This document shows, in pieces, positions 54,476 to 62,894 of a stretch of DNA of 64,000 nucleotides. Made by a program: the position numbers and the translations under genes. Numbering within the stretch: the stretch's first letter is position 1; each line of letters opens with the position of its first letter. The notes under the pieces were generated by a model, which saw nothing but the letters and a program-made list of their open reading frames with translations, made no database searches and had not been told where the DNA came from. Source of the stretch: SCRD01 sp046705285 (GTDB taxonomy: Bacteria > Acidobacteriota > Terriglobia > UBA7540); the NCBI GenBank assembly GCA_046705285.1, contig JBJKQK010000073.1:1-64000 (forward strand), given 5' to 3'.

Positions 54476-55515
54476 GTCCCGATGGTTCTGATCGGCGGCC
54501 TTCTCAATCCCGTTTTCTATGCCAGATTGGTCCTTTGGCAGAAGGAGGTAGCTGCCGTGACTACCTCGACACGAGTTTCCGCTCGTCTAAAAAAGAAGCC
54601 AGCCATGAGGTTCCAAACGCGTTGTCTTAGGCAGGTTTATTCCCTTGTTCGCGGCAACCTCACCGGGGAGTTGTGTCCTTTCATGTCAGAGCCCACAACC
54701 GCTTGGACCCGGGCTGTGACAATTCACAGTCTGTGCCACGGTCGCTTTCGAGTGCCGCAGTCGCCTACTTCGCCATTCACAATGGAGCCCAGCCCTTCCG
54801 CTGACAAGCTTCCAATGAAAAGCGGTAGAAACAACCTCTGAACTTGACTTTACTGCGCGCTCTCGTTTTGTCCCCTGGCGAGCCCCATGCACCCTCGCCT
54901 GGCACATTAAAAACTACTAATCCTCACTGAGACTAACAGACAATTTCGGCCACGTCAATCTGTGTACCAGATTGAAATTAAACCTCTTGTTAAAGGTTTT
55001 GTACCGGGCTGTTGATCCGAAAAGTCCAGGAGGAGATATGCTGTGCTTGCGGTCGCTGTCCGTCCCGGGTCGGCACCCGTGCTCCTGTTACCTTGCTGGA
55101 ATCGCTGCTGTGGTCCATGCTTGATTGAACGGGCTCAGCTTTGATGTTAGAATTCGGCCTTTCCTGAAGTTAAGTGTCGGCTGGTTTCTTCGCATTAAAT
55201 CGTATCGACGGCTATCGCCCTGCATGATCGTTTCACAATCATTCGAGGCGAGCACTTCAAGCCGAAGAGGAGATTTGCTTGGCCTGCGGCTGCCGCCAGT
55301 GGAGTTGCGGTGTTGTGGGAGATGCTCTCCCGGACAGGGATTCGTGAAGGTCTTGCGAACCAGCGATTAGATTGCTGCAGGAATTAGCGGTGGCCAGAGG
55401 AACTTCGGTCTTCGTGTAAACGACGCGGCGTGGTCTAGGCTGTGAGGACAACTCTGCAGAGATTTTTCATCCGTCACGTCATCGTGCCACTCACCATTAT
55501 GAAGGGAGAAATCAT
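54476..55515. other. 1-kb non-coding region between wzc and the iolB-like gene
   Basis: This is the longest stretch without a protein gene. The left part is the upstream region of wzc (minus strand); the right part precedes the iolB-like gene. Open frames here show no family resemblance. A hairpin AAACCT/AGGTTT at about 54976-54996 and a short ORF at 55038 are the only structures noticed. No c-di-GMP or other riboswitch core was recognised. Confidence 0.45.
55038..55124 (+). CDS. Possible 28-residue leader peptide
   Basis: An ATG at 55038 has the near-perfect ribosome site CCAGGAGGAGAT directly upstream and runs 28 codons to TGA 55122-55124. The peptide has three Cys and ends Gly-Ile-Ala-Ala-Val-Val-His-Ala. 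Only the strong initiation site supports it; composition and context do not prove coding. It lies about 390 nt before the iolB-like gene. Confidence 0.25.
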   Translation: MLCLRSLSVPGRHPCSCYLAGIAAVVHA

Positions 55516-56331
55516 ATGGAACGCCACATCAAGGCAAAGCCCAATGGAAAGTACCAGCAGATTGTTGGGTCCGGCACGATGCGATTTCTGGACTTTGGCC
55601 GGTTACAACTGAAGAGCGGAGAAAAGCATTCCAGCAACACGGGCGAGCGTGAGTATGTTTTGGACATTTTTTCCGGGACGGCGTCGGTTTCCGTCGAGAG
55701 CGGCCAGGGCGGGAAGCAGCTTTTCCCCAAAGCAGGCGGTCGTCCCGACGTTTTTTCCGGCGCGCCGGTCATGGTCTACATTCCCATGCATTCCAGTTTC
55801 GAAATCGGAGCCGGTTCGGACGCGGTTGACATCGGTATCTTCTCGGCGCCCTCCGACACCGTCGCAAAACCCCGGCTGCTGGAGGGTAAGGATGTTACTG
55901 CCACCCAAGCGGGACGCGACAACTGGCAGCGGACGGTCTACTCCGCGCTCGACCTGAACACCGAGGCCGAACGCCTGCTGGCCGGTGAAACGTTGAATCC
56001 CTCTGGCAACTGGTCGAGCTACCCTCCGCACAAGCACGATAAGAAGAACCCTCCGAACGAGGCGGTGCTCGAAGAGATTTACTTCTTCCGGATCAAACCT
56101 TCCCAGGGCTACGGGCTCATGTGGACTTACACCGAGCCGGGTGATCCCGACGGTTTCTCGACTGCTTTTGTAGTCCAGGATGGCGATACCGTGCTGCTGC
56201 CGAAAGGCTATCATCCAGTCGTGGCTGCGCCCGGCTACCAGTTGCACTACACCTGGGTGCTTGCGGGCGAAGAACGGCGCTACGGGGCTTGGAGCGACGA
56301 TCCGCGGCACGCCTGGGTAAAGAATCAGTAA
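55516..56331 (+). CDS. iolB: 5-deoxy-glucuronate isomerase (IolB/KduI superfamily)
   Basis: A 271-residue cytoplasmic double-stranded beta-helix protein of normal IolB length. Metal ligands are visible as His172 and His174 in Pro-Pro-His-Lys-His-Asp, Glu186/Glu187 in Leu-Glu-Glu-Ile-Tyr-Phe-Phe, and His233 in Lys-Gly-Tyr-His-Pro. IolB converts 5-deoxy-D-glucuronate to 5-dehydro-2-deoxy-D-gluconate in myo-inositol breakdown. No other iol gene is present here; the next genes are a hexuronate-type transporter and an aldo/keto reductase, so a related uronate could be the substrate. The ATG at 55516 follows GAAGGGAGAAATCAT. Confidence 0.87.
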   Translation: MERHIKAKPNGKYQQIVGSGTMRFLDFGRLQLKSGEKHSSNTGEREYVLDIFSGTASVSVESGQGGKQLFPKAGGRPDVFSGAPVMVYIPMHSSFEIGAGSDAVDIGIFSAPSDTVAKPRLLEGKDVTATQAGRDNWQRTVYSALDLNTEAERLLAGETLNPSGNWSSYPPHKHDKKNPPNEAVLEEIYFFRIKPSQGYGLMWTYTEPGDPDGFSTAFVVQDGDTVLLPKGYHPVVAAPGYQLHYTWVLAGEERRYGAWSDDPRHAWVKNQ

Positions 56332-56491
56332 CTGGCTCGGCTCGCGCCTGTGATGGAGGTACTTCCGTTGTATTGCTGACTCCTGCGCCACGAGCAGGTG
56401 CCCGCTCTCGCTTTGAAGGCTCGGCTTGCCCTGTTGCGCCAGTATCATTTTCGCGGAAGCTATCCGTCGGTCCCGGTAATCTGGAATTCCT

Positions 56492-57811
56492 ATGGCTGAA
56501 CCTATCCAATCGATGGCGGCACACTCTTCCGGGCAGCAGCACCGGACGCTTCCACATCTCCGGTGGTGGGTCTGTGGTCTGCTCTTTTGCGGTTCCACGG
56601 TCAATTACATTGACCGCGGTACCATCGCTATTCTCGCGCCCCACCTGCAGCAGATCTTCCACATTACCGAGGCCGATTACGGTTGGATCATCGCTGCCTT
56701 CATGTGGGCTTACGCCATCTTCATGCTGATCTCCGGAGGCATCATCGACTGGCTGGGGACGAAGGTGGGCTACGCTATCTCGATGGGGTGGTGGGGCCTG
56801 GCCACCATGGGCCACGCGCTTGCACGGGGCGTGCTTTCCTTCGGGTTTGCACGGTTCATGCTGGGCGCCGGCGAAGCTGGGAACTTCCCGGCGTCCATCA
56901 AGGCTGTGGCGGAGTGGTTCCCCAAGCGCGAGCGGGCGCTGGCAACCGGCATCTTCAATTCCGGAACCAACATCGGAAACGTCATCGCTTATCCCGTTGT
57001 AGGTGCCATCCTTTTGAACCTTGGATGGCAATGGGCCTTCATCATCACCGGCCTCGCCGCACTCGTCATTATGGGAGTGTGGCTGGTGCTTTACCACAGG
57101 CCCCGCCTGCATCCCTGGCTTTCTCTCGAAGAGCTGAAGAAGATCGAATTCCGCGAGCGGGGGGAAGAAGAGGAGCCCGAGACCAAAAGCCACTGGGCTA
57201 CTCTGCTACGCTATCGCCAGGCCTGGGGCTTTACGGTCGCCAAGTTCCTCACCGACCCTATCTGGTGGTTCTACGTCTTCTGGCTTCCCAAGTATCTGAT
57301 CCAGGCGCGGGGCTTCAGCATTGAACAGCTCGAGTGGTTCGGTACTATCCCGTTTATCGCCGCCAGTGTCGGCAGCGTGGGGGGCGGATGGCTTTCCGGC
57401 TTCCTTCTACGGCGTGGCTGGAGTCTGAATGCCAGCCGCAAGACGGCCATGGCCCTCTGTGCCTTCTCCATGCCTGCCGGGATCGCTGCAGTACTGACCG
57501 GCAAAATCTGGGTGGCACTGGCGCTGATTTCCGTTTCCACATCCGCCCACCAAGGCTGGTCGGCCAACGTCTTTACATTAGCTTCGGATATTTTCCCCAA
57601 GCGGGATGTCGCTTCCATAGTGGGAATCGGTGGAGCGGCCGGCGCCGTAGGAGGCATGATCATCGCCCCGCTGGCGGGCTACATTCTTCAATTCACGCAT
57701 TCCTATGTTCCGCTATTCATCATTTGTGGCACTATGCACCCCATTGCGCTAGGTCTAGTGCAACTGATCATCCCTAAGATTAAACCCATCGCCAATCCCG
57801 CCCGAACGTGA
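56492..57811 (+). CDS. MFS transporter, hexuronate/anion:cation symporter (ExuT-like) family
   Basis: A 439-residue protein with 12 predicted helices in two halves. Helix 1 has Asn-Tyr-Ile-Asp-Arg-Gly-Thr, the Asn-Tyr-X-Asp-Arg motif of the anion:cation symporter family (ExuT, GudP, sialin relatives). Phe-Met-Leu-Gly-Ala-Gly-Glu-Ala-Gly-Asn-Phe-Pro follows helix 4 and is also characteristic. Trp-Phe-Pro-Lys-Arg-Glu-Arg-Ala-Leu-Ala-Thr-Gly is the conserved loop. These proteins import hexuronates or other organic anions with protons or sodium ions. It lies 160 nt after iolB in the same direction and probably imports the uronate that the neighbours use. Confidence 0.9.
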   Translation: MAEPIQSMAAHSSGQQHRTLPHLRWWVCGLLFCGSTVNYIDRGTIAILAPHLQQIFHITEADYGWIIAAFMWAYAIFMLISGGIIDWLGTKVGYAISMGWWGLATMGHALARGVLSFGFARFMLGAGEAGNFPASIKAVAEWFPKRERALATGIFNSGTNIGNVIAYPVVGAILLNLGWQWAFIITGLAALVIMGVWLVLYHRPRLHPWLSLEELKKIEFRERGEEEEPETKSHWATLLRYRQAWGFTVAKFLTDPIWWFYVFWLPKYLIQARGFSIEQLEWFGTIPFIAASVGSVGGGWLSGFLLRRGWSLNASRKTAMALCAFSMPAGIAAVLTGKIWVALALISVSTSAHQGWSANVFTLASDIFPKRDVASIVGIGGAAGAVGGMIIAPLAGYILQFTHSYVPLFIICGTMHPIALGLVQLIIPKIKPIANPART

Positions 57812-58037
57812 GAAGGGCTAAAATGCTCACGCTCATCTCGCGAAAATTACATGAAGCGGAGGGGAGGTTGTCAACATTTTTCCTCCCGCCCAACCATGCG
57901 GGTGCGCCGGGCAGTCCGAAACGTAATCACCAGTTACGCATCAAAAGAAAGGTTGAGGAACTCTGGGATCCGGGCTCGGCGTCGAATCTGCAGACGCGGG
58001 AGTTCGCGGGGGCAGGAGAAAATCAAGGAGGATTGAA

Positions 58038-59021
58038 ATGGAATGTCGCCGTTTGGGGGCGTCTGGGATTGAAGCGTCTGTCGTAGGGCTGGGAGCTTGG
58101 GCCATCGGCGGATGGATGTGGGGTGGCACCGACGAGCGCAAATCTGTTGAGGCGATCCAGACTTCGCTCGACGCCGGCATCAATTTCGTCGATACCGCGC
58201 CCGCCTACGGCATGGGCCTTTCCGAAACCATCGTCGGGAAGGCAATCGCAGGCCAGCGCGACAAGGTCGTGATCGCGACAAAATGCGGGATCGTATGGCA
58301 CACGGAAAAAGGCATGCCTTTTATCGACCAGAACGGCAAGACCATGCACCGGTATCTTGGGCCGGAGTCGATTCGTTATGAGGTTGAGCAGAGCCTGAAG
58401 CGGCTCCGCACGGATTACATTGATCTTTACCAGACCCACTGGCAGGACCAGACCACTCCCATCGAAGAGACCATGTCGACGCTGCTGGATCTGAAGCGCG
58501 AAGGCAAGATCCGCGCCATTGGTGTTTCAAACGCTGCGGTGGAACAGATTGAAGCTTACCGGCGGGTGGGCCCGGTGGACTCAGCGCAGGAAAAGTACAG
58601 CATGCTGGACCGCGGCCTCGAAGACGAATATCTTCCATATGCGCGAAAGAACAATATCGCTGTGCTGGCCTACTCGCCGCTGGCACTTGGTCTGCTCACC
58701 GGCAAGATCGGGCCCGATCGGGAGTTTCCCCCGGACGACATTCGCCATAACAATCCTCGCTTCAGCGTTGGGACTCGGAGGAAAGTTCTAGCCATGCTGG
58801 ACAGGGTGCGTCCCATCGCGGAAAAGCACAGGCTGACGCTGGCGCAACTGGTGATCGCCTGGACGGTGGCGCAGCCGGGCTTGACCCACGCGCTGGTGGG
58901 CGCACGCGACGACCGGCAGGCACGGGAAAATGCCGCAGCCGGAAACGTCACGCTCTCGCGGGCAGAACTCGAAATCATCAACGAGTACATTCTGCCCAAA
59001 GCGTTCACCGCGGTGCCGTGA
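58038..59021 (+). CDS. Aldo/keto reductase
   Basis: A 327-residue TIM-barrel NADPH-dependent oxidoreductase. The catalytic tetrad is complete: Asp52 (Val-Asp-Thr-Ala-Pro-Ala-Tyr-Gly), Tyr57, Lys82 (Ala-Thr-Lys-Cys-Gly) and His134 (Tyr-Gln-Thr-His-Trp). The Leu-Ala-Tyr-Ser-Pro-Leu and Val-Gly-Ala-Arg cofactor segments are near 215 and 300. Members reduce sugar aldehydes, ketoses or similar carbonyls; the family does not fix the substrate. It lies behind the transporter in the sugar-acid cluster, which suggests a sugar substrate. The ATG at 58038 follows CAAGGAGGATTGAA, an excellent site. A 226-nt spacer precedes it. Confidence 0.92.
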   Translation: MECRRLGASGIEASVVGLGAWAIGGWMWGGTDERKSVEAIQTSLDAGINFVDTAPAYGMGLSETIVGKAIAGQRDKVVIATKCGIVWHTEKGMPFIDQNGKTMHRYLGPESIRYEVEQSLKRLRTDYIDLYQTHWQDQTTPIEETMSTLLDLKREGKIRAIGVSNAAVEQIEAYRRVGPVDSAQEKYSMLDRGLEDEYLPYARKNNIAVLAYSPLALGLLTGKIGPDREFPPDDIRHNNPRFSVGTRRKVLAMLDRVRPIAEKHRLTLAQLVIAWTVAQPGLTHALVGARDDRQARENAAAGNVTLSRAELEIINEYILPKAFTAVP

Positions 59022-59030
59022 GCAAGCGGT

Positions 59031-59489
59031 TTATGCTCCGAACTGCCGCAAGTGGTGGTCCATGTGCAGGTATCCAAGACGCATCCACTCTGCATCGGAC
59101 ATTCGCCCAAAGAAGGGATGGGCCGGCCATTCGAACCCGTCGGGCCGCCTGGTATAGCGGTCAATGAGCTTTTTCAGTTCTTTCTTGTCGCTTTTGAATT
59201 CCGTTGGCAGAGTGCCGCCATCCTTAGGGTCCCATTCGGGAGGGCCCTTAACGCCCCGCGGCCAGCGGACTGGAACCCACAGCGCAGCCCATCGAAACGG
59301 CCGCCGCGGAATCCACCAGCTTGCCGGGCGCACCTCTCTTTCACCCAAGCATGACCGGAAAGCGTCCGACAGGTGACAGATCATCTGATGGGCAGTCATT
59401 TCACCCCACCGTCCTTGGCTTCCGGGCCGCACTGTCCGCAGCCTTTGCAGGATTTCAGCCTTGTCGTTGGGATTGGCAAGTGTCTTCAT
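59031..59489 (-). CDS. DUF1569 / DinB-superfamily protein
   Basis: A 152-residue cytoplasmic protein. Trp-Gly-Glu-Met-Thr-Ala-His-Gln-Met-Ile-Cys-His-Leu-Ser-Asp-Ala (about 28-43) and the C-terminal Gly-Tyr-Leu-His-Met-Asp-His-His-Leu-Arg-Gln-Phe supply the three His of the DinB-like metal site and match DUF1569. DinB-fold proteins include thiol S-transferases and many of unknown function. Its 3' end is 9 nt from the aldo/keto reductase stop (convergent). It starts at ATG 59489. The function cannot be specified further. Confidence 0.8.
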   Translation of the reverse strand: MKTLANPNDKAEILQRLRTVRPGSQGRWGEMTAHQMICHLSDAFRSCLGEREVRPASWWIPRRPFRWAALWVPVRWPRGVKGPPEWDPKDGGTLPTEFKSDKKELKKLIDRYTRRPDGFEWPAHPFFGRMSDAEWMRLGYLHMDHHLRQFGA

Positions 59490-59683
59490 CGTTCCCGCGG
59501 ACTATTCTAGCCTGCTACGCCGCGCATGGCTACCGCGTAGCGCAACCCGTGAATCAGATCTGCCTGTTTGCTGTGCCAAGCATAGCGGCGTCCTGATATT
59601 TTGGCAGCACCGTCTGGTATTCCTTTCATTTAACCTCACCATTCTTATCTGACGTTCGGCTCATAGAGGTCGAGTGTCTCAAC

Positions 59684-59712
59684 TTGGCAAGCACTGTTGA
59701 ACACCCTACAAT
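59684..59712 (+). promoter_or_regulatory. Sigma-70-type promoter of the antiporter gene
   Basis: TTGGCA (59684-59689), 17-nt spacer, TACAAT (59707-59712), each one base from consensus. Predicted start is near 59719, giving a leader of about 26 nt that contains the GGAGAAAC ribosome site. Confidence 0.6.
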
Positions 59713-59744
59713 GAGGCAGTTCCTGCTCCGCGGAGAAACTTTTC

Positions 59745-61250
59745 ATGCAGCATTACATTTTGTTGCGCGATCTGCTCATCTTGTTTGGTTTCGCTACGCT
59801 CATCGCAGTGATCCTGCGGCGAGCCCGCCAATCCGCCATCGTGGCTTACCTCTTGACGGGAATTGTGGTAGGCCCTTCCGTCCTTCACGTCATAACAAAC
59901 CGTGAAGCCATTGAGACAATGGCTGAAGTCGGAGTAGCGCTTCTGCTTTTTACAATCGGCATGGAGTTCTCACTGAACAAGATCGTTTCCATGCGGAAAC
60001 TGGTGTGGGGAGCGGGTGGTCGCCAGGTGATGCTGACGATAGGCGTAGTGCTCGGCCTGGCTTTTCTTTCGAGCTACACCTGGCGACAAGGGGTTTACTG
60101 GGGATTTCTGGTGGCTGCGAGCAGCACCGCAATTGTTCTAAAACTGCTTCTCGAGCGAGAAGAACTGGAGAGCATCCACGGCCGTGCTATTGTTGGGGTC
60201 CTCTTATTCCAAGACCTATGTGTTGTTCCGATGATGGCCATCCTGCCTGCCCTCTCCGTGCCTTCGGGCAGGATTGCAATAACCGTCGCATATGCCTTGG
60301 CGAAAGTAGTTGGGGCCGGAGCTTTGATTCTGTTCGCCGCTCGATTTTTCTTTCCACTTCTGTGGAGTCGCATCGCGGAGGTGCGGACCAACGAGATCTT
60401 CATCATTGCTGTCATTTTCTTCAGCTTAGGGACTGCTTGGGCGTCGGCTGCTCTGGGTTTGTCACTTGCGTTAGGCGCCTTTATCGCCGGCCTGGCCCTT
60501 TCGGAATCCTCCTATGCGCACCAGATTCACGCGGAGATCCTACCCTTCCGTGACAGCTTCAACAGCCTGTTCTTCATTTCGGTGGGCATGCTGCTTGATT
60601 TGAGATTTGTCTATAACCATTGGGCTGCTGTCCTTGGCATCGCCGCTCTCATATTTGGACTCAAAACGCTGACGGGACTTTCGGCTGTCCTCTCGATGGG
60701 CTTTGCGGCCCGGAAATCGCTGCTTGTGGGTCTGAGCCTGGCCCAGGTGGGCGAGTTCAGCTTTGTTCTGCTCCATCAAGGCGAGCGGCTGAATCTTATT
60801 CCTGCCGGCGAATATCAGATTTTTCTGGCAGCAGCCATCATCACCATGATGCTGACCCCAAGCATCGTTCAGCTTTCCCCGCACATCGCAACGCGCATGC
60901 CTGAAATGCAGAGGCTACGGCGTTTTTTCCCCGAGCCGGGCGAGCTGGAATTGGCTGCCCAGGCCTCGCCCCTCCGCGATCACGTCATCGTGTGCGGTTA
61001 CGGTCTGAACGGGCGTCTCCTGGCTCAGGCGTTGCGGCGGCAGGGCATTGCCTACCTGGTTCTCGAGTTAGATCCGGCCATCGTCAGCCGCGCCACGGCT
61101 GAGGGGGAATCGATCTTTTTTGGGGACAGCACCAAGGCTGACATCCTGGAAAAGGCTGGAGTCCGGCGGGCGCGCGTGCTGGTTTTTGCGATCTCCGACC
61201 CGTTCCTCCAGCCCAGAGCCGTGGCTACCGCCCGGGCTTTAAATCCTTGA
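59745..61250 (+). CDS. KefB-type cation:proton antiporter, shortened by an in-frame TGA
   Basis: 501 residues are read before the stop. The Na+/H+ exchanger domain (about 5-385) has about 12 helices, with Phe-Thr-Ile-Gly-Met-Glu-Phe-Ser and Leu-Gly-Ala-Phe-Ile-Ala-Gly-Leu. The cytoplasmic RCK/TrkA-N domain starts near 403 with His-Val-Ile-Val-Cys-Gly-Tyr-Gly-Leu-Asn-Gly-Arg and runs to Ala-Arg-Ala-Leu-Asn-Pro, where TGA (61248-61250) ends the frame. The same frame then continues with recognisable RCK sequence for 62 more codons. KefB-like systems exchange K+ or Na+ for protons under RCK control. The truncated protein would lack the last part of its nucleotide-binding domain. Confidence 0.87.
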   Translation: MQHYILLRDLLILFGFATLIAVILRRARQSAIVAYLLTGIVVGPSVLHVITNREAIETMAEVGVALLLFTIGMEFSLNKIVSMRKLVWGAGGRQVMLTIGVVLGLAFLSSYTWRQGVYWGFLVAASSTAIVLKLLLEREELESIHGRAIVGVLLFQDLCVVPMMAILPALSVPSGRIAITVAYALAKVVGAGALILFAARFFFPLLWSRIAEVRTNEIFIIAVIFFSLGTAWASAALGLSLALGAFIAGLALSESSYAHQIHAEILPFRDSFNSLFFISVGMLLDLRFVYNHWAAVLGIAALIFGLKTLTGLSAVLSMGFAARKSLLVGLSLAQVGEFSFVLLHQGERLNLIPAGEYQIFLAAAIITMMLTPSIVQLSPHIATRMPEMQRLRRFFPEPGELELAAQASPLRDHVIVCGYGLNGRLLAQALRRQGIAYLVLELDPAIVSRATAEGESIFFGDSTKADILEKAGVRRARVLVFAISDPFLQPRAVATARALNP

Positions 61251-61439
61251 CTCAAGACCATCGTTCGCACGACCCGGGTGGAATACACAAGCTCGCTCGA
61301 ACGTGCAGGGGCTTCACAAGTGGTGGCCGCGGAACTGAGCGCAGCAAAAGAAGTAATCGCTCACGTGCTCGGCTTGTATGAACCACCCCAAGGAAAGGAA
61401 CACGGAGACTCGCGCGTTACTGGAGGCCGGGAGAAGTAG
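61251..61439 (+). pseudogene. In-frame continuation of the antiporter RCK domain beyond the TGA
   Basis: After TGA 61248-61250 the same frame reads Leu-Lys-Thr-Ile-Val-Arg-Thr-Thr-Arg-Val, then Leu-Glu-Arg-Ala-Gly-Ala-Ser-Gln-Val-Val-Ala-Ala-Glu and Val-Leu-Gly-Leu-Tyr-Glu, ending at TAG 61437-61439. This matches the usual end of KefB-type TrkA-N domains (Ile-X-Val-Arg-Thr ... Leu-X-X-Ala-Gly-Ala-X-X-Val). A single base change, for example CGA to TGA, would explain the stop. Confidence 0.75.
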
Positions 61440-61511
61440 CTCAGTGACGAGCAATCTGCAACCGAAATCCCCGTAATCTTCCTTCCGGGCACTTGCATTT
61501 TCCAACCCACC

Positions 61512-62648
61512 CTAGCGCTTAACATATTTCCGATGCTGTTCTGACAGATAGTTATCTGTCATACCGGCGATGTAATCACAAACCACACGGTATGTCGGTT
61601 CTTCCCGAGTTTTAGCGAAATAGAAGGCGGGCAGACTGCGGGGATGTTCCATGTAAAACTCGAACATTTGCGACACGCACTTCACGATTTTCTTGCGCTC
61701 CGCATATATTTCCCTGTGGGTGTAAAGATTGTCCCGCAGGAAAAGCTTCAGAGTCTGATTTTTTCGGGATAACCGCGAGCTCAGTCCCACGACGCGTGCA
61801 GGAGCAGTCCGCACGTCCTCGATGGTCCGCACCTTCATTCGCGCGAGCCGCTCCCGAGTCGCACCAATCAAATCCGTCACCAGGGAATCCATGAGCCGCT
61901 TGAGGGCTTCATTGAATTTCAGTTTTTCGGGCGCCTGAGGATATTTCTTTTCAATCGGTCGAACCAGGCGGCCAAAAAGGGGGACATCTTCGCAGATCTG
62001 AGCCAGCGTAAGCAACTTTGCCTCGTAGCCATCGTCAAGGTCGGCGCAGCTGTACGCGATCTCGTCCACCATATCGATCAACTGGGCCTCAACGGGCGGG
62101 CGCTCGGCCAGTCGGTACTCCTTCAAGCCGGGGTAGTGCTCGGGATCGTAATCGCGTGAGTGCTTGACAATGCCTTCACGAACCTCAAACGTCAGATTCA
62201 AACCGGGAAAGTCGATGTACTTCTGCTCGAACTGTTCCACGATCCGCAAGGCGTGAAGGTTGTGATCAAATCTGTCCCCGTAGAGCCCCATCAGGCGGTC
62301 CAACTCAGCCTCGCCCGCATGGCCGAAAGGAGGATGGCCTACGTCGTGGACCAGCCCCAGCGCCTCCACCAGGTCAGTATTTAGCCGGAGCGCTTTGGCA
62401 ACCGTGCGGCCGATCTGGGCCACTTCCAGAGTGTGCGTCAAGCGATTGCGAAAATGGTCGGAATAGCGCCGGGTGAAAACCTGTGTCTTGTTTTCCAGCC
62501 GGCGGAAAGCACGGGAATGAATGATCCGGTCGCGGTCACGCTCATACTCATTTCGGTAAGGATGTGGAGTCTCCGGATAGCGCCGGCCAAGGCTCTTGGA
62601 AACGGGCATCGCGTAACTGGCTGGCCCGGATTGGTTTCCATCACACAT
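61512..62648 (-). CDS. Deoxyguanosinetriphosphate triphosphohydrolase-like protein (HD domain)
   Basis: A 378-residue cytoplasmic hydrolase. The N-terminal Arg-Ile-Ile-His-Ser-Arg-Ala-Phe-Arg-Arg-Leu-Glu-Asn-Lys-Thr-Gln-Val is the dGTPase signature. The metal-binding set is His72 (Leu-Thr-His-Thr-Leu-Glu-Val), His101-Asp102 (Val-His-Asp-Val-Gly-His-Pro-Pro-Phe-Gly-His) and a later Asp in Asp-Met-Val-Asp-Glu-Ile-Ala-Tyr. dGTPases cleave dNTPs to nucleoside and triphosphate and help balance dNTP pools. Length fits the shorter 'dGTPase-like' group. The ATG at 62648 follows TTGAGGGGAGCCTC. Confidence 0.92.
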   Translation of the reverse strand: MCDGNQSGPASYAMPVSKSLGRRYPETPHPYRNEYERDRDRIIHSRAFRRLENKTQVFTRRYSDHFRNRLTHTLEVAQIGRTVAKALRLNTDLVEALGLVHDVGHPPFGHAGEAELDRLMGLYGDRFDHNLHALRIVEQFEQKYIDFPGLNLTFEVREGIVKHSRDYDPEHYPGLKEYRLAERPPVEAQLIDMVDEIAYSCADLDDGYEAKLLTLAQICEDVPLFGRLVRPIEKKYPQAPEKLKFNEALKRLMDSLVTDLIGATRERLARMKVRTIEDVRTAPARVVGLSSRLSRKNQTLKLFLRDNLYTHREIYAERKKIVKCVSQMFEFYMEHPRSLPAFYFAKTREEPTYRVVCDYIAGMTDNYLSEQHRKYVKR

Positions 62649-62762
62649 GAGGCTCCCCTCAAATCACCTGTAAAAGGTTCGCCTATATCATAGCGGATTC
62701 ACCTTCCGATTTTGACAGACACGTACATCGGCGTGAGCTTGAGAATCCCAGTGGCCACTGGA

Positions 62763-62792
62763 TTCGATGGGATGAAGATCCTTTGATATAAT
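62763..62792 (+). promoter_or_regulatory. Promoter of glgC
   Basis: Perfect TATAAT (62787-62792) with TTCGAT (62763-62768) 18 nt upstream. Transcription near 62799 would leave a leader of about 96 nt before glgC. It is divergent from the dGTPase gene. Confidence 0.5.
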
Positions 62793-62894
62793 CCAACTTT
62801 TCAAAGCAGGTGCCACAACAGCTTCAACCTTCGGCTTGGCCGCAAGGCAAGGCCTGCCGGGCTTTCAACGCTTTGCGAGAGGAGATCCAGCCCA

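Noticed and set aside
54427..54900. Cyclic-di-GMP riboswitch before wzc
   Set aside because: Considered because such switches can precede polysaccharide genes, but no conserved GEMM core was found on the minus strand.
56117..57193. 358-codon minus-strand frame
   Set aside because: Antisense shadow across the iolB-like and MFS genes; no motifs.
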